From Lophium mytilinum (Eukaryota; Ascomycota; Dothideomycetes; Mytilinidiales; Mytilinidiaceae), in NCBI GenBank assembly GCA_010093605.1, contig MU004184.1, positions 391,897-455,896 of the forward strand: DNA of 64,000 bases, given 5' to 3'. Made by a program: the position numbers and the translations under genes. The notes beneath the pieces are model-generated. The model searched no databases. It was not told where the DNA came from and saw nothing but the letters and a program-made list of their open reading frames with translations. This document shows, piece by piece, positions 45,985 through 56,844 of this stretch. The stretch's first letter is position 1; each line of letters opens with the position of its first letter.

Positions 45985-46530
45985 TGATTAAGTGCTTCTT
46001 GACTTCTTCTTGCCGCCGTCTGACTGACTTCATGACCTCAAGTTCAATTTGTGCAGAATGTAAAGTTCGAGAAGGTGTTATTAGAAGCGAAGCATTTTCA
46101 CAGCATGTTGACGCCGTCTGACTGACTTTGTGGCCTCATGATTAATCCGCAGGCAATGTCATGTTTGACAGGGTTCAATTCGGCCCGAATAATCCATACA
46201 GCATGTTGACGCCGTCTGACTGACTTTAAAGCCTCATAGTCAATTCGTATATGATGTAATAATTGGGGAGGTTCAATATAGAACGAATAGATCATACGCC
46301 ATCTTGTCACCATCTGACTGACTTCATAGCTTCATATATAATCCATATACGATGTAATGTTTCACGAGGTTCAACTCGGAGCTACTATTCACATGCCATC
46401 TTGACGCCGTCTGACTAACTTCATGGTCCCATAATCAATTCGTATGCGATGTAATGTTCCGCAAGGTTCAATTCACATCGAACAATTCACCCGCTATCTT
46501 GACGCCGTCAGAGTGGCCTCAAGGCACAGC
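45985..46530. repeat. 98-bp tandem array, six copies
   Basis: The core ttgacgccgtctgactgact recurs at about 46013, 46111, 46209, 46308, 46404 and 46502: spacing 96-99 bp. Each unit continues with t.cctcat.....aatcc.ta..c.atgtaatgtt and a gaggttcaa.tc box. Copies are perhaps 70-80% alike. No coding frame crosses the array. Confidence 0.85.
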
Positions 46531-47566
46531 ACATGTCCGAAACGAGACGTAAACGTTCACCGAACGTAATACGGCCTCTGAATTTGATGATCGGATACCT
46601 CAAGCAAAGTTGGAACCGGCTTCAGACGAGCGCAATGGTGCTGTTGTGCTGCGTGTATCCATAATGCCCTTGGCCGCCTCAGAACCATTCAACGAGTCTG
46701 AATCGTGAATGTAAAGGCCCAGACATCGTAATCTAGACTCATGTTTTTTCGTTATGTAGATTGGACCTGCTCTACTGCCCGGGCATTATGAGAGCTTGGG
46801 TGCGTTGACTTTGAGGACAACGATAGGTCTTCCAGACGCCCCCGCTACTCCATCTTGTTTCAGAATACTATAGCATAAGCCTGGGCACACAGATTTATAA
46901 CGGATGGGCTCTAATACTGCTCACTCGACGCCACTGTAGGGAGAAGCCTGGCTACTCAGTATCTAGACGGTTAAGAGGTGGCCTAATATGCACCGCCAGG
47001 TAGGCTTTGATTCACGGCGGCGGCGACTATGTGGTCTCTGGCTTGCAATCCCTGGAAGCTTTCTCTCCTTGTAGAGAAAAGCATAGACTTCTCAGAACGG
47101 CGATGGCGCAGGGGGAAGTGGTGAGGATGCTGGTCGCCGTCGCGTCTCGTCGCGTTTTCGGCTTGACGCGTCCCACCAGCCCGCACGATCGTCCAAACAA
47201 GGGCCGTGTCTTGCGAAGACCATATGGAGCTTCTATATCATTCTCTTTCCGTTCTCGCTGCTATCAATTCGGGGGTGTGGGGCAAACAACACTGGTGCTT
47301 ACACAAAGTTGATCACTGTCCGCGCCACCTCAACACCATCACGAAAACAGTCAAGAAGTGAATCGGGGAAGTAAAATAGCAACACGGATACTGCATAACG
47401 GTTTCTACAGACACTCCCGTTGGGAAAAGCAAACGGCGCCTCTTCGACTAAGTGACAACATGATCCAGGCCGACACACACAAGCTCCCAACATGGCGTTA
47501 AAGTCATCACGATGCAAAGGCAAGACATCACAGCACCAGAAATGCGGAGAACAAGAAGCTGATTGA
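46531..47566. other. No gene supported
   Basis: Short frames only. A plus frame at 47007-47312 is Arg/Ser-rich and unconvincing. 47300-47560 resembles 56280-56400 in places and may be the upstream part of the repeated family F1. Confidence 0.3.
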
Positions 47567-48080
47567 TTGATTGATCGTTTCTTCTTCAAGGTCCCGCACA
47601 AGGCGAGAGGCTCAATGAAAAAATGGGTGACTAGGTCACAAGAGAGTTCATTGAAGGTGATCTGCCCATCCGAAGACAAGCCATCGACCTCCGCTGAAGC
47701 TGAAGACTCCGAAGAGACTTTGAAGATAGGCCGCCCCAAGAGAGAGAAGAAGATCCGGTCCAGTAGGAGGAAGAAAAGATGGAAGAAGTTTGTCGAAGTC
47801 GCCATCACCGTCGCCGTCGCCTTTACCTTGCCGTGCGGAAACAGAAAACACTGGGAGGAGTGACGTACCTGCGCTAAAGAGTCGAGAGAGTCGAATGGAT
47901 GGGCGGTCTGGCATGCCCTCCATACCCAGAGCCACGAGAGAAGACCATGATTCGAGAGGGTGTAAAAGTATCTTGTCGACGAAGAGTGTCCTGAAATTGA
48001 AGAGGAGTGATGTAGGAGTGAAAAGGTCGAGGGGCGGGCGGGTTGATATACTGGAGAATATTTGGAAGTCTTGGCGCTGA
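47567..48080 (+). CDS. Repeated family F1, copy 1
   Basis: Two overlapping plus frames. 47567-47863 reads DRFFFKVPHKARGSMKKW, then SSRRKKRWKKFVEVAITVAV. From about 47860 to 48080 the frame of 47790 reads RSDVPALKSRESRMDGRSGM and KSVLKLKRSDVGVKRSRGGR. Related sequence lies at 56421-56560 and 63919-63969. A short intron or a frameshift must join the parts. Basic Ser/Arg-rich character; no domain recognised. Shortly after the stop lies gactcatcagcgctag (48079-48094), shared with copy 2. Confidence 0.45.
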
Positions 48081-48408
48081 CTCATCAGCGCTAGACCGTT
48101 TAATCAGACCCGTTTTAACGAGGACTGGGGGTGGCCGCTCCAGGCAACAGGAGCAGCCTGCTTCACCTGCCATGGAAGCTTCCAGATCACAGGAGGGGTT
48201 CCGCTCCAGCTGGCCGCGCCGCGATACGCGAGGGCCGCCGCCGCCAAGCCTGTGATCCCGACTGGCACTCCCACGACAGCCAGCCTGATGCCCGCCTACT
48301 GTAATACTGAGTGTCTGACATGTGATAGAAGGCCTCAGTGACTAGCTTTATAGCATGTGTTAATAGAGAGTCTCGTCTCGCGTCGGTCTGGGGATATCTT
48401 CAATTTTA

Positions 48409-49044
48409 CTATGGAGCAGCAACTTTGCTAAGTAACTTTAAGTAGCTTCCCGGAGCTTGACGCATTACCGGTGCAACCTTCGTGTATAGTGTCATATAGC
48501 AGAGCGTAATCATGTCTTTGTAAATGATGCCTCGCGCTTGGGGAAGTTTATTGTGTGTGTACCACCAGGTTCCGACAAGTTGTTCACCAACGTTGATTTC
48601 CATAACTTGGCTACAGGCACGAGAACAGATCGTCCTGCTATAAATGCGGTAAAGGGGAAGTACTTCGATTTCAGGTCTTGAAGCCTAGAGAATGGGGTAT
48701 ATTGATTTAGTCTTAGCAATATAAAGAACACATTATGATAGCTAAAAAATACAAGGTTATCAGGGAATAGCGAGTATCGGGGGCCAACAAATGCTTTATG
48801 ACAGAAACAATACTTTAGAATACCACAGGAGATTTTTCTGGCCGTTTCGAGGACGCTATGTGGTCTTTTGGTATCGTGTGCGGTGATGCCAGGGCCAAGA
48901 TGGTGGCCGAAACCGAGGTCTCAGGGACGCCACCACAGCTCGACTTCAGGGCCTTGCAACGCAACGATGAGGATGCCAAGTCTATATAAAATGACTTTGG
49001 AACATCTGTCTTGCGATTGGAAAAGAGCAAGAGTATATCCTGCT
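48409..49044 (-). other. Protein-like frames, gene not assembled
   Basis: Minus-strand frames at 48409-48603 (EQLVGTWWYTHNKLPQARGI) and 48510-48731 (SRLQDLKSKYFPFTAFIAGR) look like one sequence split by a frameshift. A further frame from 49123 to 48815 (SVTEQDILLLFSNRKTDVPK) overlaps the first repeat unit of the array. No family recognised. Confidence 0.3.
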
Positions 49045-49860
49045 CAGTGACTGACGCCGCTGCCCATCGCTGCCTGGCATGCGTACGCAACGATTGACTA
49101 AACCCCCCGGTTTTGGGACGCAAGGTTGTTACATCGAGAGCCTCAAGAACTCAAGGAGATACTGCAGTCTTTCTCTTCCTGGCCTACAGATATTCCTTAA
49201 GCTATTTCTTCCCAGTGACGGACGCCGCTATTCCATCTCCGCCAGTCTCGTCCGCCGAGAGGTTGTCAAAGCTCTCAACACCATCCTCAAGCATCGTAAC
49301 GCCAAGTCCGAACCTAACTTAACGCCTTACCAGCCCTACAAATCATGCCGCTGCAAATTTATTTATGGATTAGTGCTGCCCAGCGACGAACGATGCTGCC
49401 CCAATCGCTGCCTCCGCCACCTGAGATTAGGTTCGGTGCTCAGGGCCGAGCCAAACTCTCAACACCACAGCTACCAAGCACCACAAGGACCACTCAGAGA
49501 CAACCTGAAGCTCGATCTATACCCCTACTGTGCAGGAAGAGGTGAGACAGATTTGCGCCTGGTCAGTGGCGGTTCGCAATCTCGACACCACGGTCTCAAC
49601 ACCATGACGTCAAGAGGGCACGCTGAGGATGAGAATCCCTTCCAGAATATCTCGCCCACTCTCCTTTGTACAAGTAACTAAGCTGACCGACCAACTGCTC
49701 AGTGACGAACAGCACTTCGTGCTCCACTCAGCCTCCGTCCCTCAGGGCAAGCTTGAATTCTCAATACCACAGAACCAGTTTGATCTTTGGCGTACCACGC
49801 ACCCCAAAGACACGTTTCTCAATGCACCCCCTGCTCACTACCGGAATGGACGTCTCCCTC
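49045..49860 (+). repeat. ~168-bp tandem array A, five units
   Basis: The motif cagtgac.gacgc.gct recurs at 49045, 49213, 49381 (cagcgacgaacg), 49564 (degenerate) and 49700, that is spacings 168, 168, 183 and 136 bp. Within units c.ctcaacacca recurs (49277, 49460, 49598, 49758). The unit is 56 codons long; a plus frame of 200 codons (49079-49681) crosses three units without a stop and includes RREVVKALNTILKHRNAK. Coding origin is likely but the frame is not conserved between units. Confidence 0.6.
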
Positions 49861-49931
49861 CCGATTCTCACGCGAGTCGCCAACCTCATACAACTACATC
49901 ACGAACCGCCTCCACACAACGATCTCCCCTC

Positions 49932-50201
49932 CTAAACCTCTTCACCTGGGACATCCTTCTCGCCAAGCTGAGAGTCCGCCTCATACCACAATGGCAGCCC
50001 GGGCTCCTCATCCTCTTCTTCGTCACAGAGGAACGGCCACCCGAATATCGAGACCAGCGCGGCCAACGCGGTGATAACCCCGTATTCTCCGCCCATCTCC
50101 GACGCGAGGATGAGAATTAAGATGACACCGCCGATGCCTAAGACTGCGGCAACGAGTGTAAGGATAAAGGTCCGCATTGTTGTATTGATAGTCCTTTGCA
50201 T
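49932..50201 (-). CDS. Small two-helix membrane protein
   Basis: 89 aa, or 81 if Met 9 (50177) is used. Residues ~10-30 (MRTFILTLVAAVLGIGGVIL) and ~40-58 (YGVITALAALVSIFGWPFLC) are clear hydrophobic helices with a short EMGGE loop between. The tail is acidic (DEEEDEEPGLPLWYEADSQL). The upstream 200 bases contain only C/T- and T-rich leader-like sequence. No family recognised; an acidic-tailed small membrane protein. Looks intact. Confidence 0.55.
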   Translation of the reverse strand: MQRTINTTMRTFILTLVAAVLGIGGVILILILASEMGGEYGVITALAALVSIFGWPFLCDEEEDEEPGLPLWYEADSQLGEKDVPGEEV

Positions 50202-50439
50202 GGGATCTCGAGACTGAAAAACTGGATATCAAGGTGGCCTACGTTGAAGCAGGAAGAGGGCGGAGGGACGGTCTTAGGATACTTGTGGGTTGTTGAGGTG
50301 GTGTGTGCGATGAGTGTTGTGGTGACAGGAAAGTAGTGGGTATGAATGGAGCTGATAGGCGGATAGAAGGTTGGTTCCGAGGAGTTGAGGAAGAGGGTAA
50401 GGTTTGCCCTTCGCTATGAATCTGATTCACCTGAATCAA

Positions 50440-51313
50440 GATTGCTTCCCTTTTCCTTGTACGGGGTCAATTCACATAGATGAGAGCCGGGGTCTAGAAG
50501 ACAATGGAGTGACTAGTGGATTGGTAGGCCTACGAAACAGATTGAAATGTTCAAACAAGATTGAAAGCCAAGCAAGAGAAAAGGAGAATGCCTTTACTAA
50601 AGCTGTTAGTATGCAATGAAGAGGTTTAGGCGCTCCCACAACGACCTACACCGAGAGTTAGGCACTGTTTGTGAGATATCGACGAAGCTTTGACATACTT
50701 AAGGACGTTGAAGACGCCGTGCATGCATGTCAGTCATCTTTCTCGGAGCCCACCCTACCTTAGACTGAGCGTGCACTGCTTATTCCCAGTGACGACCCCC
50801 CTTGTCATCATTCTGCCAGACATGCTGTATCCGAAGTGATAGAACAAAGCGCGTCTCTACTCCAATGCTTAAATGAAATATCGTACGTCGATCTAGAAAG
50901 GGTCGGGTCTCGATGACTGACAGACAGTGCGAAGAGGCAGGACTGAACGTGATCTTCGCAACCTTCCATAAGGCATTTCACTCGTACATGAAACCCCGCC
51001 CGAGTTCTGAAACGCTTAGTTCCGTTTCTACGTTCAAGACGAGTATTGGTAAACTTTAAGGATAAGAGCAACTTTGGTAAGACGTGCTGTGCCTTGTGCT
51101 CAGTAGTCCGATACCGCCGCCCTAGTAGATGTGCCTAGGAAGAACAGCTTGTCCCTCCGTAGCTATACTCCGCTGAGTCTACGATTTCGATGTTGTCGCG
51201 ATTGAATCACGATGTGAAACCTCGCCCGAGAGAATTTGACACTTTTCAGACTTTCAGCCCAATCGAGATCGGTCATGCAGCCGTTCTCGATCTGTATTTC
51301 TTGTGAAGGCGCA
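50440..51313. other. No gene supported
   Basis: Short frames only, no RNA gene or repeat recognised. Confidence 0.35.
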
Positions 51314-52041
51314 TCATATAGATGTATGAAAAGATAGATATCTACCGCGAGCAGTGACAAAGAAGAACCAGGAAGGACTTTGAAGAGTCACATCCCTCAA
51401 AGAGTGAAGATGCAAATGCGATCGTCTCCTCATAGCCTTTGACCCACCGAGCTCCTTCCCCCGAACCCATTCGTAGTGCTTGAATGACACCGAGCCGTCG
51501 GTGTCTCGCCAACATCTTTGGCCTCGACACCACGAGTGATCCCAGCGGAGACGAATGGTCGATCTCCAATACTCTAAGCAGGTCGCTGTGGGCTGATCAT
51601 GGAAGTTCTGCTCGTAAAGTAACTTCTTTTCTAACCCCTCCTCGTCTTCCTTCGCGGGCAGCTTCGCCAGCATTTTGCCAGTTTTACTCAAATTCGGGGC
51701 GCAAAACTTGATTCCACTGACTATTCGCTTTTCTTCCTTGGACTGGCACAAATCAAGCCGTCCCGGAGCCGCACTCGAAGAAAGGCGCTATGTGAGACTG
51801 CACGCCCGGTTGCGAATGCGCGTCTGATCTTTATAACCTGCAGTGTCGTAAGCGTGAACGACACCTCGCTCGCTCCCTTCCCAACCTTGCTCGGACTTAG
51901 TCGATACACAAACCCTGTGAATACAAGAAGTGAATCGACGATCCGTAGTGTCCCTATGGGGAGTGGTTTTGGAGATAGTTGAAGCCTCAGAGGCTGCGGA
52001 ATGTCTTCTTCATCCTTTTGATTCCAAGTAAAGGCAACCAA
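51314..52041 (-). other. Coding-like minus frames, unassigned
   Basis: 52041-51721 reads PLPIGTLRIVDSLLVFTGFV and SFTLTTLQVIKIRRAFATGR. 51751-51342 holds KLPAKEDEEGLEKKLLYEQN and, in another frame, HRRLGVIQALRMGSGEGARW. All are protein-like and on the strand of the coiled-coil gene at 52105-52939. They may be its downstream exons or a second broken gene; I could not find a consistent splice path. Confidence 0.35.
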
Positions 52042-52104
52042 ACATTAATCTTGTTGAAGCATACGTACGAGAGAAACCACGAAGGAACTTCTATTGCCAG
52101 AGCC

Positions 52105-52939
52105 TTACTGTACCAGGACAACCACACACCTTGAATCATTGTGTTCCAAGTCACCTTCACGCGCCGGCCACGCGCTGGCTCTGTAAGATTTCTTTCGCAT
52201 TTCTTCGCTCATCTTGCCCTCCACATTTGTGTCCCTCCCGCTTCCTCTGACAAGCTTCGGCCGAACGTGGATGAATTCAATTCTGGGGAATGGTGTCAGT
52301 GTGGCCGCAGTTGTGGGATGAGGTGGACCGATACGTACAACCTTGAAGTCCCAAGGGCAACTTCCTCCTTATTGTCCTTGTCTACCATCTCAACCTCCAT
52401 CGTTTCGATGCGTTGAGTCAGCTTGTCGAGATGTGCCTCCATATTCTCCACGGTCGGTTCTTTGTCCCCATCTCAGCCTGGACCTTGCCACTCTTGTTCT
52501 CTTTTTTGAACTGATCTGAAAGCTCATCCGCGATCTCCATGCGCTCCTTCAATTCTCTGTTTTTAATGTCCGTCTCATCTTCGTTGACAACCTTCTCGTT
52601 GACTTTTTCTTTTCTTAACTTCTTCGTGACCCTCTCGCGCTGTTCCTCCACGAGAGCGACCTGGTGCTCCTTGAACCTCTTGTCTAGCTCATCCACAACC
52701 TGCATGCGCTTTTTTAACTCCTTGTTATTTATCTCCTTCTCGCCTTCGTTGACAAGCTTCTCGAGGTTTTTCTCAAATCTGATCGCGGTTTCCTGGCGCT
52801 GTTCCTCACGAGAGCGGCTTGGTGCTCTTTGCCCAAGTCCCATCAGGTTCTGGAGCAATTCTCTTGACTTGGGGCCGGCGTCCTGGGGTCCAGAAGAAGG
52901 ACGCCCGCCAGCCATGATCCTTCCGTTAATTCCTGGCAT
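52105..52939 (-). pseudogene. Charged coiled-coil gene with one frameshift
   Basis: From ATG 52939 the frame reads MPGINGRIMAGGRPSSGPQD, then continuous coiled coil (FEKNLEKLVNEGEKEINNKE; RMQVVDELDKRFKEHQVALV; a diverged second copy RMEIADELSDQFKKENKS). Near 52470 a GGGG run appears one base short: coding moves to the frame reading EPTVENMEAHLDKLTQRIET and EVEMVDKDNKEEVALG. A donor (gttgta or gtacgt, ~52345) and ccccag acceptor then join in phase to IEFIHVRPKLVRGSGRDTNV and MSEEMRKKSYRASAWPAREG, ending TAA at 52105. The internal repeat RMxx(V/A)DELxxxFK suggests a duplicated helical unit. The frameshift could be an assembly error. Confidence 0.6.
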
Positions 52940-53326
52940 TTAAACAGTGGCTGATTCCTAGCTAGGGCTTTCGGGCATGGAAGCGCTTGTAGGGGAGGCG
53001 ACGAGTCGTTTGGAACCATGTATCTGCTTGATACGCGATTGCTAGGAACGAAGGCCCTTGGTTTATTATTAGCAATGCGGTCACCATGATCAGGCATTGA
53101 TATCGTACCTTCGTCTTCCATCTTCTCGAACTGCCCATGCAAGACGTTTCATCTTTACTCTTGGTACATGAGGCACCCTCTAGCCTATGGGCGGTGTAGG
53201 TTATGACAAACAGGGAGAAAAACCCTGACATGGCTTCGCGGAAAACTGTGCCTGGAACCGCGTCCAGACATGATCAAGCGTAGGGAGGCGATGCGAGTTA
53301 CTAGAAGCGGACGCAGGTGGAATATT

Positions 53327-53746
53327 CTAGGTCGGTTTGATCTTGGAAACGAGGAAGGTTGACGCATCCTGCAGTTCATCAACGTCGCTCAGCTGTGAGC
53401 TGCTAGCAGCGTCCATTTCCTCGAGGATCTCGTGTGTAGTGACCAATTTGCTGATGCTGATCTTGTTTTCGCTTGCTCAAATTGTGCCAGGCGGGACGTT
53501 ATGCCTTCCGGTCTGCTTCGCAGTAGCCTTGTTCGTCTTCTTCATGTTCCCGACAGGCGAAGCGGCGGTGATGTCCCTGCCTCCACAGCGACCACCACGG
53601 CTCGGTCGGCAATCACGGCGACTCTTGAGGATACCATGGAATGACTCCTTGCGTTTGCCGGTCGTTGTGGATGTAGGCGACGTGTTGTCTCCGCGGTCTG
53701 CACCCCCATGTGGGCCAATCCTCTTTCTGGAAGCTATGCTCCACAA
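53327..53746 (-). pseudogene. Yra1-like RGG fragment with acidic tail
   Basis: The frame 53746-53477 includes ILKSRRDCRPSRGGRCGGRD and SPVGNMKKTNKATAKQ, matching the 10.1-kb fragment. A second frame downstream reads NKISISKLVTTHEILEEMDA and SSQLSDVDELQDASTFLVSK to a TAG at 53327. The order (Arg/Gly-rich, PVG-x-x-KK, then SKI-x-VS-L) is that of Yra1/ALYREF just before its RRM, but the RRM itself is not present. One frameshift or intron separates the parts. The long plus-strand frame over the same place is its antisense. Confidence 0.4.
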
Positions 53747-54233
53747 AATCGGAGGCGCCTATGTCGGCAGCTCGAATTCCAAAGCGCTCGGCGTATCTGC
53801 GTGCTTTGTTTTTCTGATCGGATGGGATCCATGTATGAGACTGTTGCGGGACGGTCTGTTTTCGGAGGTGGCGTCGAGAGGATGCGGACGGCGATTCAGG
53901 GGGTTGAAGGGTCTTGTCGAGTACTCTAAGCTGCCAGTGCATCCATAAAGATGCATGGGATTTGTTCATTTCCAGCTCAACTTTTTTCTGCCCTGGCCCA
54001 GAGCCTAAGAGCGTTTCTTCCTCCGCGGTCGCAACAGGTTCTTCTTCCTTAAAAGTCAACAAAAGCAGTGGCCACCGCCCCCATTATCTCGCATTTTGTG
54101 AGGACAAGACTATGCTTAGACGGCTCGGGTAGCTCCAAGCTTTCTTTGGTATCTTACAATGCTATGATGTTCTTGAAGTATTTTTACGTGATTCCCTGAA
54201 ACAAATTTAGCGAAAAGTCGCAGAAGCGTCGAA
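53747..54233. other. No gene supported
   Basis: Short frames; a minus-strand acidic piece (KEEEPVATAEEETLLGS, near 54010-54060) is isolated. Confidence 0.3.
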
Positions 54234-54554
54234 TCAGCGGAAGTGAAGTCGACGGCGCCTGATGGCATTCCTCATGTAGCTTACCGGGAAGCTCTCATAT
54301 TCTCCTGATCTCCGGACGTAGTGTGGAATCGAATGGACCATTCGTTCCCATTCGAGCCAGTTGTCAGATGGTTCTGAGCGGCGCTGACGGGAGAGCGATG
54401 AAGGGGGAGGCGTAGTTGCAGAAGAGAGGCGGGGAGAAGGGAGCCGAGGGCGGCACAGTAGCTCTGTAGTTGATATGGGCAATTCCCGGGCGGTGATGGA
54501 TGTTGAGGTCTGGTGGCGTAAAATTCGTGGTGTTGCAACCGGTGGCTGAACCAC
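54234..54554 (-). CDS. Pro/Ser-rich hypothetical protein
   Basis: A 106-codon frame, Pro/Ser/Thr-rich for 70 residues, then NWLEWERMVHSIPHYVRRSG and FPVSYMRNAIRRRRLHFR at the end. The Trp/Arg-rich tail looks genuine. A second overlapping minus frame (54606-54364) begins MSSGALTSLALNPDQPLRGS and could supply the start through a short intron. Not recognised. Confidence 0.35.
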   Translation of the reverse strand: MVQPPVATPRILRHQTSTSITARELPISTTELLCRPRLPSPRLSSATTPPPSSLSRQRRSEPSDNWLEWERMVHSIPHYVRRSGEYESFPVSYMRNAIRRRRLHFR

Positions 54555-54654
54555 GCAGTGGCTGATCAGGATTCAGCGCCAATGACGTCAACGCCCCCGA
54601 AGACATAGCTTTGCCAATGTAGAAGACCTATGCACAGCTGGATTGGGGTTCTAT

Positions 54655-54706
54655 GTATGATATCGAAATGCCGGTCGCAGGTATGATATCGAAATGCCGG
54701 TCGCAG
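54655..54706. repeat. Perfect 26-bp direct repeat
   Basis: gtatgatatcgaaatgccgg (plus tcgcag) occurs at 54655-54680 and again immediately at 54681-54706 without a mismatch. The length is not a multiple of three. Perfect identity indicates a recent slippage or duplication. Confidence 0.9.
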
Positions 54707-55018
54707 TAACAGGCGTCAATTTTTGTAGCGCCGGACGGCAGCTGGCCCTTGTAGAGCATGATTGGCCCCCGGAGGTTCCTCAACGCCTCGGAGGGGCCTG
54801 TGCGTGGCGGAAAGCGCAGGCTTCTCGCATCGTGATGCTCTCTATGGTCTGATTCTGGAAGCGCCAGTTTTGGGGAGGTATGCCCTTGCAGTGGCGAGTT
54901 TAGGGAGACCCCAAACAAAAGTCACGATGCTGAAGCAGCGCGGAGCTCCTTTCTCCAGCATTTGGAGCTTCACGAGAGACTCTCTTCATGTCTGTACTTA
55001 TCTTCCTGCTCGTGAATG

Positions 55019-56070
55019 CAGTGACAGCCAGAGGTTTTGCGCGGCGGAGAAGCGCTCCGGACACGATGCGCAGCTCCCAGACAGGGCTCAAAGCTCCAAC
55101 TTGGGCATAGGTGATGCCTCTACAGCTATAGATAAATTGACGATCAATGCGGCGGCCTCTCGTGAGTGCTGCTTGTTCAATGACTTACTGACGGACGAGA
55201 AATGATGCCGTTTTCTAGTACTGGCGTCCCCGGCTCCTCTCAGGGCAAGGTCACGGCATCAAGGCTTTCTCTGAGAGCGAGGAGGATCGGAATGAGATGA
55301 AAAATAGATGACCTGCAATTTGTACGATCCTCGCAACAAAGCACATACTTCGTAACGCAGTGACAGACATAATTTCGGGCATTTTCCCAGCTCCGACAAG
55401 AGCGGCATATATCGAGGCGTGCACAGCAGCAACACTATGTGCCTAGGTGCCACCACCTACTGCAATATACACTCATCATGTCCTGCGACAGCTCTGCCGC
55501 TCCTGAATTGAGAAGCCTGTGATGCTGCGAGACAATGCCGCCCTCGCGCGAGGTGCCTGGACCGGGTTGACGCCGCCAACCTCAACACTACCGGCGATGA
55601 AGATCTGTCCCCGACTACAGAGAGCTATCTAGCAGTCCTTACTGAGTGAAGGATGCCCCGCGGAATTCATGATGCAGTGACAGAGACTATGTGGCGAGTT
55701 CAAATTCATGCGATGGCCTGCCTGTCTCCGGGTTTTGCGCGCAACCAAACCATTCCCGACCCTCACAATGCATCGCAGATATACCCGTAAAGCTTCAAGG
55801 ACGGCTTTTACTCGCCAGCTGGCCGAGTGTGTCTGTCAAGCCCTTCGCTGGCTGCGGCGCCGCCCGCGCACGAGAATGGTGGTTGCGCAGGTCCAACTCG
55901 TCACTGCCCTCAACACCATGGCTTCGCCGTCAGTCGCTGTGGCAGACGTAGCTCTGAGAGAGCTTCGAAGAGCTCACTCCTCTGCCTGTCGGCAGCATTG
56001 ACGGCTTGTCTCGCCGTGGTGCCACCCGCGCGCGCTCCACCGCCCTCAACACCACGCAAAGTTCCAGGAC
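55019..56070 (+). repeat. ~168-bp tandem array B
   Basis: Units marked by gcagtgacag or actgacgg at 55019, 55187, 55358, 55525 (degenerate) and 55675: spacings 168, 171, 167 and 150 bp, total 656 bp against 655 bp for array A. Further gccctcaacacca boxes follow at 55911 and 56047, 136 bp apart, as between the array-A boxes at 49460 and 49598. A plus frame at 55708-56001 reads VAQVQLVTALNTMASPS, echoing VVKALNTI of array A. So both arrays come from one ancestral repeated sequence. Confidence 0.55.
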
Positions 56071-56279
56071 GATCACCACTTGTATCCTGCAGATACATGA
56101 CTGCCATGTGGCTTCGCCATGCGGCACATCCAGAGAGCACGAAAAGCTTAGCACGCGTTGCCGCTTGCTCATGAGAGTCAAAGACATGATGGTCACCATC
56201 GGCATCACCATTGGAAACGGGCGTCGCTCAGCATGGAGGGAAAGCGATAGTCAGCATCACGTAGCGATTAGACGAATCG

Positions 56280-56761
56280 TGGGTGCAAAGCATTGATGCT
56301 GCGCATCAACAACTCCGGGCAGCAACACCAAGGCGGGGCGGCGACGCGTCCCTTCATCAAGTGAAACACCAAAGCGAACATCACGATCCAGCAATAGAAG
56401 TGAAGTACCAAAGATAGAGAAGCTTCTTCTTTGAAGACCCAGACAAGCTGAGCAGATCAATGAAAAAGGTTGAGGAAAGATCCTCGAGTTGGGGGTTCCA
56501 AAAATTCCCTGCCGATCCGAAGACCAGCAGGAGCGGTCAGGTTGGGTAGTTTTCAACCAGCAAAAGACACGGGCTCGGACGACTCCTCACTGCCACGCGT
56601 AATGCCCTGTGATGATTGTTAGTGAGAAGCCAGGAGAGGAAAGGATGGGGGAGGGGAGACTTGCCTTGCACTAGGATGAAGAACATAACTTGGTCCGGCG
56701 GCCGAGAAGGTTTTATAGCTGCCAGCCAGGCGCTAATCGAGTGATGACTCATCAGCGCTAG
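56280..56761 (+). pseudogene. Repeated family F1, copy 2
   Basis: The plus frame from 56421 reads SFFFEDPDKLSRSMKKVEER, then SSSWGFQKFPADPKTSRS and a TAG at about 56547. Further on, AKDTGSDDSSLPRV aligns with TENTGRSDVPALKS of copy 1. The segment ends with gactcatcagcgctag (56746-56761), the same 16 bases as after copy 1. It lies directly after repeat array B. No intact gene can be drawn. Confidence 0.45.
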
Positions 56762-56788
56762 GCAGTTTAACAGCAGGCAGTCTAATCG

Positions 56789-56844
56789 TGCCATGGTGCC
56801 TGGGGCCGTGCGGTCTTCAACGCACGGCCCCAGGCACCATGGCA
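56789..56844. repeat. Perfect 24-bp inverted repeat (hairpin)
   Basis: Left arm 56789-56812 begins tgccatggtgcctggggccg; right arm 56821-56844 is its exact reverse complement; the loop is gtcttcaa. The arms are GC-rich, so the stem would be very stable in DNA or RNA. A third copy of 19 bases of the left arm lies in direct orientation at 56867-56885. Confidence 0.95.

Noticed and set aside
45985-46530. CRISPR-like array
   Set aside because: Repeats are whole 98-bp units without unique spacers, diverged, and in eukaryotic DNA; a tandem satellite explains them.
53337-53948. 203-codon plus-strand frame
   Set aside because: It is the antisense of the RGG/PVG-x-x-KK coding sequence that recurs at 10.1 kb; composition (Cys/Val/Leu mix) is that of a shadow frame.
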